Shown piece by piece: positions 26,629 to 37,507 of a stretch of 64,000 nt of DNA. Position numbers and translations under genes: made by a program. Under the pieces are notes generated by a model that saw nothing but the letters and a program-made list of their open reading frames with translations, did no database searches and was not told where the DNA came from. Each line of letters begins with the position of its first letter. The first letter of the stretch is position 1. This DNA is from Rhodospirillaceae bacterium (lineage in GTDB: Bacteria > Pseudomonadota > Alphaproteobacteria > UBA8366 > Aestuariispiraceae). The stretch is from NCBI GenBank assembly GCA_002709955.1, contig PAQY01000012.1, positions 145,756-209,755 of the forward strand. The letters are read 5' to 3'.

Positions 26629-29128
26629 CCTCATCGGGGGTTTCTGTCTTGGCGTCCGGCGGGGATGATGCAGCGGGGACCATATTGTTCATATGAACAA
26701 CCCGCTGCGGATAGGGAATGGTGATCCCTTCCTTCGGGAAACGCCGCAGGATTTCTTTGTGAAGATCGCTTGATATCCACAGGCACCAGACAACGTCGCT
26801 GGTGAAAATTCTAAGTTCCAGATCAATCCGGCTTTCACCGATTTTCATGACCAGGGCGACAGGTTCCGGCAGTTTCCGGCATCGCGGATGGGCACGCCCA
26901 ATTTCCAGCAGAACCTCGCAGACATGATCAATGTCGCTGTCCAGGGCGACCCCGATGGGCACATCAATCCGCCCGATCTTATCCTTATGGGTCCAGTTCT
27001 TCAGGGCCTGTGACAGCAGATCGGCATTTGGAATGATCACGCTGGCTTTCTGCCAGGTTTCAATTTCCGTTGCGCGCATGTTGATTTGCTTCACAAAGCC
27101 TTCATTCGGTCCGACCACGACCCAGTCGCCGATCTTGATCGGGCGTTCGATCAACAGGATCAGGCCGGATACGAAGTTATTGACGATATTTTGCAGGCCA
27201 AACCCGATACCAACGGACAGGGCCCCCGCTATCAGCGCAATATTCGTCAGATCCACGCCCGCCACCGCCACGGCCATACCGGTTGCGAAAATGAAACCCA
27301 GATAGCCGATCCCGGCGGTAATGGTATAGCGCAGGCTTTCTTCGATTTCCGTTTCCGGCAAGATCTTTTCTGCCAGATTTCGATTCAACGCGCGCACCAA
27401 TGCCAGGCACACGATGAAAACAATGATGGAAAGCAGAATGTCAGTGACGGAGATTTTGACGCTGCCGACCTGCAATCCCCCCAGGATCGTGCGCGCCCCG
27501 CGCAGTAAATCCGTTTCTGAAACGCCCCAATTGGGGGCGATAACGCTGATGCCTATCAAGACAATGACAATATCCAATAGGAACCGTGCGGAAAATTTCA
27601 GGCGGCTTCTGGTCTTGTGTCGTAGGGCCAGATTGTGCCGCACCACAGTACTTCTGGTGGTCAGCGCGATGCCTTCCCGGAACAGGCCCCGCAGAATATA
27701 AAGGATGGAGACCAGAATGGCCGTTCCCAGGATATTGTTCAGAAGAAAATTGCCCAGATTGGTATAGCCAAAGACAGGGGCAAGCGCCCCGATACAGGTA
27801 ATCAGAATCAATATTGCCCGCATCAGCGCCCAGAATGGCTTTGTCGTGCGACGGGGCCGCCCCTCTGGATCCTCGGCGTCGTCTGGCGGGTCATCTTGAA
27901 GCGCATCGTCGGGAACAGCACCGTCCTGGGGCTCTGTTTCGATCTGCGGTATGGTCCACAAACTGCGCTGTAACAGCGCCAGTGCCAGCCCGCCCTGTGC
28001 CAGATTGAATAGCAAGGTCCAGGTTGAGAGGAATTCAGGCGTCAGCATGCCCTGCAGCGGACCAATCTCTACACCTGCGCGGGTCACAAATTCATCAATA
28101 CAGAACAATAATGCCAGGGGGGTCAGCAGGGCCAGAATCCGTTTGGCCTGATTTGGCGATAACTGGGTCAGCCGCCAATCAGGATCGTCCGGTGACAGGG
28201 CGGCATGGGGAAGGGCCGTTGCCAATACGAATATCAACAGGCTTTCAGCAACCAGCCGCAGGATCAGTCCGAAATCATTGTTCAGCGCACCACCATCTGT
28301 ATGGGTGCGCACAATGATGACGATCAGAACGACAGCCGGGATAATCCCGCGCGCGATTCCATCTGCCGTGGCAGCCAAAAGGCGACGGCTGTAAGGGGGT
28401 TCTTCTTCTACAGGATAGGGGCCAAAGCGCTTCAGCACTTTGCGGCGCAGCCACCAGGCGATCCCAATGCCAATCAGGATGAAAATACCTGGCAATACGA
28501 CAGTGCCATATTGTTGTTGCTTGTACAGAAAGGTTCCCCACCAGTCTGACGCCATGACACCAATCTGGGTGATAAATTGACTGATATTGCCAGGAATTTT
28601 CGCCACGGTAGAGCGCTCATACGGCAGCGGCCCCTGCTGTGTAAGTTCCTCGTAAAGGCGGCTGCGCTGGGCGATGCCGACTTTTGCCTCCAGCGCCGTT
28701 GCACGCGATATGGTCAGGTCTGCCAGGGCGATATGGGAATTTGCCTGTGACAGGGCTTCATTCAGACGGGCGCGCTCTTTTGCAACTGGATCTTGTTCAG
28801 GGGTGGTCTCAGTCCCTTCTGGCGGTGCGCCAAGGGCGGTCAGATTCGTCTGAAGTTCCGCCTTTTTTTGCTCGGCTATTTTGTGCGCGGCTGTTGCCTG
28901 GGAAATGATGCGGGTGACCGTTCGCTTTACGAAGTCTCCCGCATCCGGCGATGGGTCACTATCGGTGATTAATTGTTCGGCAACGTCCAGATCCGCATTC
29001 CAGTCATCGACCTGTCTCTGGAATTCCTGCGTGTCGGCTTGGGTCGCAGTTTGCGCCCATGGCGACTCGGTCGGTGAAACAGCAACCGCCAGCAACAGGA
29101 AAAGGGAAAAGAGGATTCTAAAAGCCAT
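26615..29128 (-). CDS. DUF3772 / MscS-family mechanosensitive channel
   Basis: An 837-residue inner-membrane channel of the large MscS type. A signal peptide (FRILFSLFLLLAVAVS) is followed by a periplasmic helical DUF3772-like domain (about 27-190), some ten transmembrane helices in all, and the MscS core. The pore helix is GALSVGIGFGLQNIVNNFVSG, with the beta domain around RPIKIGDWVVVGPNEGFVKQINMRATEIET and a C-terminal alpha/beta domain. Such channels release osmolytes on hypo-osmotic shock. Start set at the ATG at 29128 because it opens the signal peptide; longer frames extend into non-coding sequence. It is divergent from pgi by 75 bp. Confidence 0.92.
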   Translation of the reverse strand: MAFRILFSLFLLLAVAVSPTESPWAQTATQADTQEFQRQVDDWNADLDVAEQLITDSDPSPDAGDFVKRTVTRIISQATAAHKIAEQKKAELQTNLTALGAPPEGTETTPEQDPVAKERARLNEALSQANSHIALADLTISRATALEAKVGIAQRSRLYEELTQQGPLPYERSTVAKIPGNISQFITQIGVMASDWWGTFLYKQQQYGTVVLPGIFILIGIGIAWWLRRKVLKRFGPYPVEEEPPYSRRLLAATADGIARGIIPAVVLIVIIVRTHTDGGALNNDFGLILRLVAESLLIFVLATALPHAALSPDDPDWRLTQLSPNQAKRILALLTPLALLFCIDEFVTRAGVEIGPLQGMLTPEFLSTWTLLFNLAQGGLALALLQRSLWTIPQIETEPQDGAVPDDALQDDPPDDAEDPEGRPRRTTKPFWALMRAILILITCIGALAPVFGYTNLGNFLLNNILGTAILVSILYILRGLFREGIALTTRSTVVRHNLALRHKTRSRLKFSARFLLDIVIVLIGISVIAPNWGVSETDLLRGARTILGGLQVGSVKISVTDILLSIIVFIVCLALVRALNRNLAEKILPETEIEESLRYTITAGIGYLGFIFATGMAVAVAGVDLTNIALIAGALSVGIGFGLQNIVNNFVSGLILLIERPIKIGDWVVVGPNEGFVKQINMRATEIETWQKASVIIPNADLLSQALKNWTHKDKIGRIDVPIGVALDSDIDHVCEVLLEIGRAHPRCRKLPEPVALVMKIGESRIDLELRIFTSDVVWCLWISSDLHKEILRRFPKEGITIPYPQRVVHMNNMVPAASSPPDAKTETPDEAKPT

Positions 29129-29203
29129 CAAGACTCTCAACGGGTTGCGGATGGGTGTGCGTCCAGGATGGACTGTAGCACAGTGCTCCGTTAAGAACAG
29201 TCT

Positions 29204-30577
29204 ATGCAAACAGATACACAAGCGACTGATTTGGATACGGACCCGGCCCTTGCCCATCACCTGGGCTATGGGCAAACCGTGCGTGATTGCCGTGCGGATC
29301 AGATCGGCCCGCGCGGCCTGGATGATGCCGTCCTGGGGGATTTGCTGGGTCGGTTGTCCCCAGCATTGAAGCGGCTGCGGTCTGCCCATGAAACGGACAC
29401 GATGCCCTTCCTGCGGTTGCCATCGGCGCGCAAGGATCTGGAAGGTCTGGTGCCGATTGCCGACCATTATCAGCGGCGTTTTGACGATGTCCTGATCCTG
29501 GGAACGGGCGGCAGTTCGCTGGGATCGCGGGCCTTATATGAAATGGCGGATGGTGATTCTGATCGTATTCGCAGCGCGCCGACCCTGCATATCATCACCA
29601 ATGTGGACCCCTTTGTGTGGGATCGATTGATCCGGCGGCTGGATTACCGTCGCACCGGGATTATCGTGATTTCCAAGTCGGGCGGCACAACCGAAACGAT
29701 GATGCAATTCCTGTCGGTGCTGCCGGTGGTGCTGGAACGGTTGGACCCGGATGAATTGGCGCGCTGTATCACGGTGATCACAGAACCGGGCGATAATCCG
29801 CTGCGGAAACTGGCGGCGCGCTATAACCTTCCGGTGCTGGACCATGATCCCCGTGTGGGGGGTCGATATTCGGTCTTGAGCGTGGTTGGGATGCTGCCGA
29901 CCCTGATTTCAGGTCTGGATGCCGTAGAGATTCGGCAGGGCGCGCAGGCGGTGCTGGATCAGGCCTTTGCCTCAATTGATACACCGGCGGCCTGTGCGGC
30001 GGCGGTGGGTGCGGCGATCAGTGTTGGTTTGCAGCGTCAGCACAATATCGCAGCGACGGTCATGTTGGCCTATTCGGATCGGCTTGGCTCTCTGGCCCGT
30101 TGGTATCGTCAGCTTTGGGCGGAAAGCCTGGGCAAGGACGGGCAGGGCACAACGCCAGTCTATGCAACAGGACCTGTTGATCAACACAGTCAGCTACAAC
30201 TGTGGCTGGATGGGCCTTCTGACAAAATGTTCACGGTTCTGGGGGGGCCAAAGGATCAGGACGGCTATGGCATTGACGCCACTTTGGCCGATGATCCCAG
30301 GCTGGCCTATATGGTGGGGCGGTCGATGGGCGATCTGATGGATGCGTCGCGCAGGGCAACTGCGGAGACCCTGGCCCGCCACGGACGCCCGGTGCGCCGT
30401 ATCGAAATGACACGCATTGACGAGGGGTCGATGGGGGCCCTGATGATGCATTTCATGCTGGAAACGGTCCTGGCCGCCGATCTGATGGGGGTGGATCCGT
30501 TTGACCAGCCCGCGGTTGAGGGCGGCAAGGTCCTGATCCGAAAGTATCTGTCCCAACAGGATGGTGGTGCGGCATGA
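29204..30577 (+). CDS. pgi: Glucose-6-phosphate isomerase
   Basis: Interconverts glucose 6-phosphate and fructose 6-phosphate. The 457-residue protein is shorter than the 549-residue enteric form, matching the compact alphaproteobacterial/gram-positive type. Sugar-phosphate binding segments [10 protein letters not shown] (about 108) and [10 protein letters not shown] (about 165), then [23 protein letters not shown] with catalytic Glu, and [12 protein letters not shown] with the ring-opening His. Its stop overlaps the mutL start (ATGA), so the two genes are translationally coupled. Confidence 0.94.
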   Translation: MQTDTQATDLDTDPALAHHLGYGQTVRDCRADQIGPRGLDDAVLGDLLGRLSPALKRLRSAHETDTMPFLRLPSARKDLEGLVPIADHYQRRFDDVLILGTGGSSLGSRALYEMADGDSDRIRSAPTLHIITNVDPFVWDRLIRRLDYRRTGIIVISKSGGTTETMMQFLSVLPVVLERLDPDELARCITVITEPGDNPLRKLAARYNLPVLDHDPRVGGRYSVLSVVGMLPTLISGLDAVEIRQGAQAVLDQAFASIDTPAACAAAVGAAISVGLQRQHNIAATVMLAYSDRLGSLARWYRQLWAESLGKDGQGTTPVYATGPVDQHSQLQLWLDGPSDKMFTVLGGPKDQDGYGIDATLADDPRLAYMVGRSMGDLMDASRRATAETLARHGRPVRRIEMTRIDEGSMGALMMHFMLETVLAADLMGVDPFDQPAVEGGKVLIRKYLSQQDGGAA

Positions 30578-32442
30578 CCACAGGGTCATCCGCAGACAGT
30601 ACAAAGCCTGCTGCTATCCGGCGTTTACCTGACACCCTGGTCAACCAGATCGCGGCGGGGGAGGTGGTGGAGCGTCCTGCCTCTGCGGTGAAGGAACTGG
30701 TCGAAAACGCCCTGGATGCCGGGGCGACACGGATTGATGTGACAATCCGGGATGGCGGGCGCGCACTGTTGTCCATTGTGGATAATGGTCGCGGCATGAC
30801 ACCCGACGAATTGCGCCTGGCGGTCGAACGCCATGCGACATCCAAATTACCGGATGGGGATCTGTTTCATATTTCCTCCCTGGGATTCCGGGGGGAGGCC
30901 TTGCCCTCCATCGGGTCGGTCAGTCGCATGGCAATCGTCAGCCGCGCCCAGGATGCGCAAGATGCCTGGCGCATTGAAATCGAAGGGGGGCGCGTTCTGG
31001 ACCCCAAGCCATCCCCCGGCGGGCCTGGAACAACGGTCGAGGTTCGCGATCTTTTCTTCAGCACGCCGGCACGATTGAAATTCCTGCGCAGCGCCCGGGC
31101 CGAAAGTGGGGCAATTCAGGATGTCTTGAACCGTCTGGCCATGGCGCATCCGGATATTGGGTTCAGCCTGACTGAAGATGGCCGCGAAAAGCTGCGCCTG
31201 AATGCAGCCCAGGGCGAATTGCTGGACCTGCGCCTAAAGCGCCTGGGGGCGATTATGGGGCGGGAATTTCAGGAAAACGCCCTGCCGATTGATGCGCAAC
31301 GGGAAGGATTTCACCTGACCGGCTATGCCGGGGTGCCAACCCTGAATCGTGGCAATGCGGCGATGCAGTTTCTGTTCGTGAATGGTCGCCCGGTGCGGGA
31401 CAAGCAATTGATTGGCGCGGTACGTGGGGCCTATCAGGATTTTCTGGCCAGGGATCGCCATCCCTTGCTGGCGCTGTTTCTGGAATGTGAACCCCGATCG
31501 GTGGATGTGAATGTGCATCCGGCGAAAACAGAGGTGCGTTTTCAGGAACCGGGGCTGGTGCGCGGGCTGATCGTCAGTGCCCTGAAACATGCCCTGGCGG
31601 AGGCTGGGCACCGTGCCTCCACCTCTGTGTCCAGCGCAGCTTTGGGGGCATTTCGCCCCGGCAGCCTGCCAGATACGCGCCAAGCCAGCTTCAGCGGCGG
31701 GGGATATGCCTATCGCCCCCCCAACCCACCATCGCCGGGACTTGCCGCATCGACCTATGCGTTTCAGGGGCCGGAGGGGTTTGCGCCCTCCGCACGGGAT
31801 GAAACCGTCAGTCAGGTCGACCCCACCACGGGGGAGGTCACACAGGTCCCGCCCTTGACATCCTATCCGCTGGGGGCTGCCAGGGCGCAGGTGCACGCAA
31901 CCTATGTCGTGTCCCAGACGGAAGATGGCATCGTCATCGTTGATCAGCATGCCGCCCATGAACGTCTGGTTTATGAACAGATGAAGGCGGCGATGGCCGC
32001 AGGCGGTGTGCCACGTCAGGGCTTGCTGATCCCGGAAATTGTGGAACTTGGGGAACGGGCGGCGGATCGTGTGCTGGACCGGTCCGTGGAACTGGCGCAA
32101 TTGGGTCTGGTGCTGGAAAGCTTTGGCCCCGGTGCCGTTGCGGTGCGCGAAACCCCGGCGCTGTTGGGTGAAGTTGATGCCCAGGCTCTGGTCCGCGATC
32201 TGGCCGACGAATTGGAAGCGCTGGGAAACACATTCTCGCTAAAGGAAAAGCTGGAGGATGTCTGTGGCACCATGGCCTGTCATGGCTCTGTTCGTGCCGG
32301 GCGGCGTTTGAATACCGAAGAAATGAATGCCCTGTTGCGCCAGATGGAGGCCACCCCCCATTCCGGCCAATGCAATCACGGTCGGCCTACCTATGTGGAA
32401 TTAAAGCTGGCTGATATTGAAAAGCTGTTTGGTCGTCGCTGA
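30574..32442 (+). CDS. mutL: DNA mismatch repair protein MutL
   Basis: GHKL ATPase that links mismatch recognition to strand incision. 622 residues. The N-terminal ATPase has [27 protein letters not shown] (about 20-45), DNGRGM and GFRGEAL. The C-terminal domain holds the endonuclease motif [12 protein letters not shown] (about 457-468), plus [13 protein letters not shown] and CNHGRPT near the end, so this is an endonuclease-type MutL, as in bacteria lacking MutH. A Pro/Gly-rich linker joins the halves. It overlaps pgi by 4 bp. Confidence 0.96.
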   Translation: MTTGSSADSTKPAAIRRLPDTLVNQIAAGEVVERPASAVKELVENALDAGATRIDVTIRDGGRALLSIVDNGRGMTPDELRLAVERHATSKLPDGDLFHISSLGFRGEALPSIGSVSRMAIVSRAQDAQDAWRIEIEGGRVLDPKPSPGGPGTTVEVRDLFFSTPARLKFLRSARAESGAIQDVLNRLAMAHPDIGFSLTEDGREKLRLNAAQGELLDLRLKRLGAIMGREFQENALPIDAQREGFHLTGYAGVPTLNRGNAAMQFLFVNGRPVRDKQLIGAVRGAYQDFLARDRHPLLALFLECEPRSVDVNVHPAKTEVRFQEPGLVRGLIVSALKHALAEAGHRASTSVSSAALGAFRPGSLPDTRQASFSGGGYAYRPPNPPSPGLAASTYAFQGPEGFAPSARDETVSQVDPTTGEVTQVPPLTSYPLGAARAQVHATYVVSQTEDGIVIVDQHAAHERLVYEQMKAAMAAGGVPRQGLLIPEIVELGERAADRVLDRSVELAQLGLVLESFGPGAVAVRETPALLGEVDAQALVRDLADELEALGNTFSLKEKLEDVCGTMACHGSVRAGRRLNTEEMNALLRQMEATPHSGQCNHGRPTYVELKLADIEKLFGRR

Positions 32443-32689
32443 TCGGGCGGGAAATGTTGCACCGCACAGTGACGGGATTGAACCGAATCGCGAAGACGGG
32501 GATACTGAGTGTCACATAGCCTTGGTGGCAGCCGCGTCGCTGCCTGATCGGTGCCCCCAAACAGCGCCTTAATAGGATACTGGTTTGGTTTAAACTTTTT
32601 GGCCCCGGCGCGGATCTGCCCCATAGATTGGGGCGGTCGGCAGTTTAATGACCGGTACGCCCCCTCTAAACAGAGGAAGGGTTTATGCC

Positions 32690-33121
32690 ATGAGCGTCGC
32701 TACATTGCTTGCCAAGAAACAGGGCAATACCATCACAATCCATGCACATACTTTAATTGCGGAAGCCGTCAGCATTCTTTCGGATCATAAGATTGGCGCG
32801 CTGGTGGTTGTGGATGATGGGAACAAGGTTATCGGTATATTGTCAGAACGGGATGTCGTGCGCGGTCTGGCGGCGAAAGGAGCCTCAGTTTTGACCCAGA
32901 ATGTCAGCGACCTTATGACAGCGCCGGTCAAAACCTGCACCCGATCGGAAAGTGCCGATGATGTGATGCGCCGCATGAGCAAGGGTCGTTTCCGCCATAT
33001 GCCCGTCGTGGAAGGCGATAAGCTGGTCGGTGTGGTATCAATCGGGGATGTGGTTCAGAATCGCATCAACGCGCTGGAACAGGAAGCCGGCGCAATGCGC
33101 GATTACATTATGACTGGCTGA
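32690..33121 (+). CDS. CBS-domain pair protein
   Basis: A 143-residue stand-alone protein with two CBS motifs (about 8-62 and 72-125), e.g. ALVVVDDGNKVIGILSERDVVRGLA and HMPVVEGDKLVGVVSIGDVV. Such Bateman modules bind adenine nucleotides and sense energy status. AGGAAGG lies upstream of ATG 32690. It stands alone after mutL, with 247 bp of intergenic DNA containing a GGCAGC...GCTGCC hairpin (32527-32544). Partner unknown. Confidence 0.88.
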   Translation: MSVATLLAKKQGNTITIHAHTLIAEAVSILSDHKIGALVVVDDGNKVIGILSERDVVRGLAAKGASVLTQNVSDLMTAPVKTCTRSESADDVMRRMSKGRFRHMPVVEGDKLVGVVSIGDVVQNRINALEQEAGAMRDYIMTG

Positions 33122-33136
33122 TCGCGCCCGGTCGCC

Positions 33137-34036
33137 TTATCGATCATTGCTGCCGGGCAACCGGCTGGACAGGCTGTAGACATGGGCGCGCAAGGCATCC
33201 ATCAGCGCATCGCGGTCGCCTGCCATGGCCTGTAGCTGTGAATAACGCAGCGGTTCCCCGACACAGATATCCAGCGGTCGATTCAACTGGCGGCTGGCCG
33301 CGCCGATGAACAGGGATATCCGCAATCGGATGCTGATCCGGCTGACCGCCTGAAAGACAAAGCCGTTCTGGCCTGGAAAATACAGCGGCAGCACCGTTGC
33401 CTGGGCTTCGCGGATCAGGCGGGCGGTGAAGCGTTTCCAGGGCAGGTCTTCTGCCGGACCCAGAACCTTGGGCGCGGTTGACACGCCCCCGGCCGGAAAT
33501 ATGACGATGGTTTCCCCAGCCGCCAGGGCGGCCAGCGCATCCTTGCGCAATTGCAGGTTTTTCTGCATTGCCTCCCGGGTTTCTGAAAAATCGACAGGCA
33601 AAAGATAGGGCTGGGGTTCCGGCACACGCAACAGGGCCTCATGCACCAGAACTTTGAAATTCCGCCCCAATCTTTCGGCCAGGGCTGCCGCAGCGACACC
33701 GTCCAGCAAACCATAGGGATGGTTGGCGATGATGATGCGCGGTTCATCTGTTGCCACTAACGGGGGCCATGGCGCGCCATGCAGGCGCAGCTCTACCCCC
33801 AGCATCTCAAGCGCTGAGTCCCAGAAGGGCGCGCCCTGTGCATATTTTTCAACCCGCCAACGCTGGTACAGCCGGTGTATTTTCTTGGACCCGGTCAGGC
33901 GCTCAATGACCTTGATCACAGCGCGCATGGCCCGCGAATCGCTGGGCAGGGCATAGCTGAGTTCACCACTGGGCTGCAACAGGCGTGGTGTTTTGGGAAG
34001 TGTTTCTGACGCGGGGGTTTCAAGGGCTTGGGACAC
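33137..34036 (-). CDS. Lysophospholipid acyltransferase family protein (PlsC-like)
   Basis: A 299-residue acyltransferase of the 1-acyl-glycerol-3-phosphate / OlsA-like superfamily. Motif I is NHPYGLLD with the catalytic His and Asp, and motif III is IFPAGGVSTAP; a basic segment follows. Probably peripheral on the inner membrane, using acyl-ACP or acyl-CoA. It starts with GTG at 34036, well supported by AGGAGG. It lies 65 bp downstream of the broken DUF2238 gene and leuB on the same strand. Confidence 0.83.
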   Translation of the reverse strand: MSQALETPASETLPKTPRLLQPSGELSYALPSDSRAMRAVIKVIERLTGSKKIHRLYQRWRVEKYAQGAPFWDSALEMLGVELRLHGAPWPPLVATDEPRIIIANHPYGLLDGVAAAALAERLGRNFKVLVHEALLRVPEPQPYLLPVDFSETREAMQKNLQLRKDALAALAAGETIVIFPAGGVSTAPKVLGPAEDLPWKRFTARLIREAQATVLPLYFPGQNGFVFQAVSRISIRLRISLFIGAASRQLNRPLDICVGEPLRYSQLQAMAGDRDALMDALRAHVYSLSSRLPGSNDR

Positions 34037-34100
34037 AATCCCTCCTGAATAATGAATAAGCCCTTTTGTATATCAAAGAATTGTTACAAATGCGCGGTTG

Positions 34101-34727
34101 TCACAGTATTTTGATCGCCCGATCCTGATGACTGGCAAACAGAAATTGCCCGATGATTGCCCCGATAAGGGCGATTGCCATATCTTTCTAGGCGTCCCAG
34201 ACATCGCCCTGCTGACCCAGGAAGCTTTCCGCATCCCCATCCAGAATTTCGACGCTGAGCCATTCAATCAATTCATATCCGGCACTGATGCCCAATGTTG
34301 ATAAAGTGACAATGGAAAACAGCCAGGCCCCCGGACGCAAAGGGGTCAGGCGGATCAGAAGTTCCCGTGCGACAAGGGCGGGGACCAATCCCTGCACCAA
34401 ATGCCCCAGACGGTCATAGGGGTTCCGGCTGAGGCCCAGACTGTCGCGCGCCCAATCACCGATCGGGACTAGGGCATAGGTATAATGCGCGCCCACCAAC
34501 AGGATCACGCAGTGGACCCAGATCAGACAATACAACAGGGGCGTGAGTGGAAAGCGCTGGATCGTCAATGCCAGAAGCGGCACGGCGATCAAGACGGGCA
34601 GCGCTTCCATCCACCAGGTCAGGCGTTCATGGGGGGCAATCCAGGACTAGATCAGGACAGGCAACAGCGCTGCGGCTAATACGATTGGCAGTCGCAGGTC
34701 TGTGCCGTCCTGATTGTTCTGGGACAT
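34101..34727 (-). pseudogene. DUF2238 membrane protein gene with two in-frame TAG codons
   Basis: Read from the ATG at 34727, one frame of 208 codons resembles a complete DUF2238 (YjdF-type) inner-membrane protein, with landmarks HYTYALVPIGDW, SRNPYDRLGHLVQG, GYELIEW and a C-terminal KDMAIALIGAIIGQFL. It is interrupted by TAG at 34647-34649 (between ALLPVLI and SWIAPHERLTW) and by TAG at 34188-34190, where the family normally has Gln in WD-x-Q-x-DM; a CAG to TAG change would explain that one. There is no frameshift. TAG is an ordinary stop elsewhere in this window, so decay is likelier than recoding. The ATG overlaps the leuB stop by one base (TAATG), so it was translationally coupled. A shorter product from the internal ATG at 34610 is conceivable. 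Confidence 0.82.
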
Positions 34728-35839
34728 TACGCTGACAGCTTATCCAACTCAGCCAGCAGGGCATCGCCCATCTGGGCTGTGGACAGGGCCTGGCAACCGG
34801 GGCTCATGATGTCCAGGGTGCGCTTGCCGGATTTCAGCACGGCTTGCGCGGCCTGTTCCAGCAGGTCGGCTTCATCGCCCATGTCAAAGCTGTAGCGCAG
34901 GCTCATCGCGAAGCTCAACAGCATGGCCAGCGGGTTGGCCTTGCCCTGACCAGCAATGTCGGGGGCGGAGCCATGCACAGGCTCGTACAGGGCCTTGCGG
35001 CGGCCGGTTTCATCAACGGAGCCCAGAGAGGCGGATGGCAACATGCCCAGCGATCCGGTCAACATGGCGGCGCAATCAGATAGCATATCGCCAAACAAAT
35101 TGTCGGTGACGATGACATCGAATTGCTTGGGATTGCGCACCAACTGCATGGCACAGTTATCGGCATACATATGGCCCAGTTCCAGATCGTCATAACCACC
35201 GGATTTGTGCAATTCGGTCACGGTCTGGCGCCAGAAGACGCCGGTCTTCATGACATTGGCTTTTTCAACGGAGGTCACCTTGCCCCGGCGTTTGCGGGCC
35301 AGGTCAAAGGCGACTTCGGCAACGCGCACCACTTCGTCCTTGGTATAGGATTGGGTGTCGATGCAGCGTTCCTTGCCTTCATACACCTGCATGCCGCGCG
35401 GTTCGCCGAAATAGACGCCCGCGGTCAGTTCGCGCACGATCATGATGTCCAGCCCCTGAATAACTTCCGGCTTCAGGGTGGACGCATCCAGCAGCGCATC
35501 AAAGGTAACAGCCGGGCGCAGATTGGCGAACAGGTCCATTTCCTTGCGCAGTCGTAGCAAGCCGGCTTCTGGACGCGCATCCCAGCCAAGATTGTCATAT
35601 TGCGGGCCACCGACGGCACCAAAGATCACGGCATCACAGTTTTGCGCCTTGTCCATCGCCTCATCGGTCAATGGTGTGCCATGCGCATCATAGGCGGCCC
35701 CGCCGACCAGATCTTCTGCAATGTCGAAAGACACCGCGCGGCGCTTGTCCATCCAATCGACGACTTTACGGATTTCGGTGCAGACTTCGGGGCCAATGCC
35801 ATCGCCGGGCAGCATGAGCAGTGTCTTGTTGGACGCCAT
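34727..35839 (-). CDS. leuB: 3-isopropylmalate dehydrogenase
   Basis: NAD-dependent oxidative decarboxylation in leucine synthesis; 370 residues. Family segments include [49 protein letters not shown], the catalytic Lys in [20 protein letters not shown] and [20 protein letters not shown] 35839 has GGGAA upstream; longer frames are not supported. The expected leuC/leuD are not adjacent. The downstream DUF2238 gene begins on its stop codon. Confidence 0.96.
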   Translation of the reverse strand: MASNKTLLMLPGDGIGPEVCTEIRKVVDWMDKRRAVSFDIAEDLVGGAAYDAHGTPLTDEAMDKAQNCDAVIFGAVGGPQYDNLGWDARPEAGLLRLRKEMDLFANLRPAVTFDALLDASTLKPEVIQGLDIMIVRELTAGVYFGEPRGMQVYEGKERCIDTQSYTKDEVVRVAEVAFDLARKRRGKVTSVEKANVMKTGVFWRQTVTELHKSGGYDDLELGHMYADNCAMQLVRNPKQFDVIVTDNLFGDMLSDCAAMLTGSLGMLPSASLGSVDETGRRKALYEPVHGSAPDIAGQGKANPLAMLLSFAMSLRYSFDMGDEADLLEQAAQAVLKSGKRTLDIMSPGCQALSTAQMGDALLAELDKLSA

Positions 35840-36052
35840 AGAATATTCCCTCGCCATTGTGCTTATAGAGTAGGGAAGCGTTTTAGCCCTGCCCATAGGG
35901 GGAGAAAAGAAGATTTTCCTGAAATCGCCCGGTCACCACTGCCTGACAGTTGGGAATTGGGGGCAAAAGTTTCTGGACGCCCCCCCAAGCGCATTTGCAG
36001 ATTGACACTGCAAGGCCCCCGGATTGAGACTTTGCCTGGAAGGGAGCATGCA

Positions 36053-36496
36053 ATGACAGATCACCATGAAGCCAGTGGCGCACCTTTAACCGGGCATTGT
36101 CTGTGCGGGGCCGTTCATATTGATATCACCGATCCCCAGGGCCCGGCAATTGCGTGTCATTGCACCCAGTGCCGCCGCCAAAGTGGGAATTTTGTGGTCA
36201 GCACTTATCACCCGAAAGAGGCTGTCACACTGACCGGGGCGGAGCATTTGATATGGTATCATGCCACGCCTGAGAAACCGGCGATCCGGCGAGGCTTTTG
36301 CGGCATATGCGGGTCAAATATGGTCTGGGGATCCGAAGATGGCTGGATCAGCGTCAATCTGGGCTGTCTGGACGGTCCGACGGGCATGTCCACCGCCTAT
36401 CACATTTTTTGCGCCGATAAGGGGGATTATTACGAAATCACGGACGGGCTGCCACAATACGCGAAAGACGACTATCCGGCGGTTCAGGAGGATTAA
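36053..36496 (+). CDS. GFA-family (glutathione-dependent formaldehyde-activating-like) protein
   Basis: A 147-residue Mss4-like zinc protein. Seven Cys are arranged as in the family: GHCLCGAV, CHCTQCRRQSG and FCGICGSNM. GGGAG stands 6 nt before ATG 36053. Proteins of this fold are annotated as formaldehyde-activating enzymes, but most have no shown activity. It follows leuB divergently and precedes a TauD-like dioxygenase gene by 159 bp on the same strand. Confidence 0.88.
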   Translation: MTDHHEASGAPLTGHCLCGAVHIDITDPQGPAIACHCTQCRRQSGNFVVSTYHPKEAVTLTGAEHLIWYHATPEKPAIRRGFCGICGSNMVWGSEDGWISVNLGCLDGPTGMSTAYHIFCADKGDYYEITDGLPQYAKDDYPAVQED

Positions 36497-36655
36497 GCGG
36501 GCCCGCCATAGGCGTATGGCGCGTTAAAATCAGGCTTTCGACGCCTTGGTCCGGCGAATGATGAGGCACGATCCAAGGGCTTTTTCCATGAAAGCGTTAT
36601 GATGCAGGATCATTTTCAGGTTAGGCTGAAACAGGTACATCTCAGGAGGAAATGC

Positions 36656-37507
36656 ATGAAAGAACATCCCATTACCGGCGGCATTGCGGCGGAACTGTCT
36701 GAAATTGATCTGAAACAGCCAATTTCCGATGATCTGGCCGAAGCCCTGCGCGACGCCCTTGCGCGCAATCTGGTACTGGTGATCCGCGATCAGTTCCTGG
36801 ATGTCGATCAGCATCGCCGCCTGGCGGAAGTTTTTGGTCCCCCTGCGATCAACCCCTATGCGCCGGGCAAGGGCGATCATCCTGAAATGACCAGCGTGAT
36901 CAAGGAAGCGTCTGAGCGCACGGGGGTCTTTGGCGGTGGCTGGCATTCGGATCTGACTTTTCTGGAAAAGCCACCGGGCGGGTCAGTTCTGTGTGCCATC
37001 CAGATTCCCCCCTATGGCGGGGATACGCTGTATGCCAGCCAACAGGCGGCCTGGGACGCATTGCCCGATCCCCTGAAAGAATTGCTAGATGGGCGTGACG
37101 CCATTCATGTCGGCAAACCCTATGGCGTGAAATGGGCCCCGCCGGTTGAACAGCAATCGATGAAGGGCTCGACCAAGCGCAATGACCCAGAAGCGGACAA
37201 GGAACGCTTTCACCCGGCCGTGCTGACCCATCCTGTGACGGGCCGCAAGGGTTTGTATATCAATGAAACCTATACAATGCGCCTGGATGGCCTCAGCGAG
37301 GCGGACAGCGCCCCGATCCTGCGCCAGATATTCCAGCACAGCACCTTGCCTGAATTCTGCTGTCGTTTGCGCTGGTCCCCCGGCATGGTGACGATCTGGG
37401 ATAATTACTCAACCCAGCACTATGCCATCAACGATTATCACGGCCACCGCCGCGAAATGCGCCGCACGACCTTCGAGGGCGACCGACCCATTCGGGAGTG
37501 GGCTTAG
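36656..37507 (+). CDS. TauD/TfdA-family Fe(II)/2-oxoglutarate dioxygenase
   Basis: A 283-residue non-haem iron oxygenase. The facial triad is HSD (H97, D99, in GGGWHSDLTFLEKPPGG) and the distal His at about 255 (NYSTQHYAIND), with the 2-oxoglutarate-binding Arg near 266-270 (HRREMRRTTFEGD). AGGAGG lies 5-6 nt before ATG 36656. Substrate unknown; relatives act on taurine, alkylsulfonates, 2,4-D or gamma-butyrobetaine. Its stop overlaps the convergent toxin gene by 4 bp. Confidence 0.92.
   Translation: MKEHPITGGIAAELSEIDLKQPISDDLAEALRDALARNLVLVIRDQFLDVDQHRRLAEVFGPPAINPYAPGKGDHPEMTSVIKEASERTGVFGGGWHSDLTFLEKPPGGSVLCAIQIPPYGGDTLYASQQAAWDALPDPLKELLDGRDAIHVGKPYGVKWAPPVEQQSMKGSTKRNDPEADKERFHPAVLTHPVTGRKGLYINETYTMRLDGLSEADSAPILRQIFQHSTLPEFCCRLRWSPGMVTIWDNYSTQHYAINDYHGHRREMRRTTFEGDRPIREWA

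Noticed and set aside
32443-32689. GGCAGC...GCTGCC hairpin after mutL as an intrinsic terminator
   Set aside because: The stem (32527-32544) is sound, but no T-run follows on either strand, so I do not call it a terminator.
34101-34727. TAG recoding (pyrrolysine or a reassigned amber codon) in the DUF2238 gene
   Set aside because: TAG ends several intact genes here (GMC oxidoreductase, gor, the TauD-like gene, the MscS-type channel, the DAO oxidase), so it is an ordinary stop; a pseudogene is the simpler reading.
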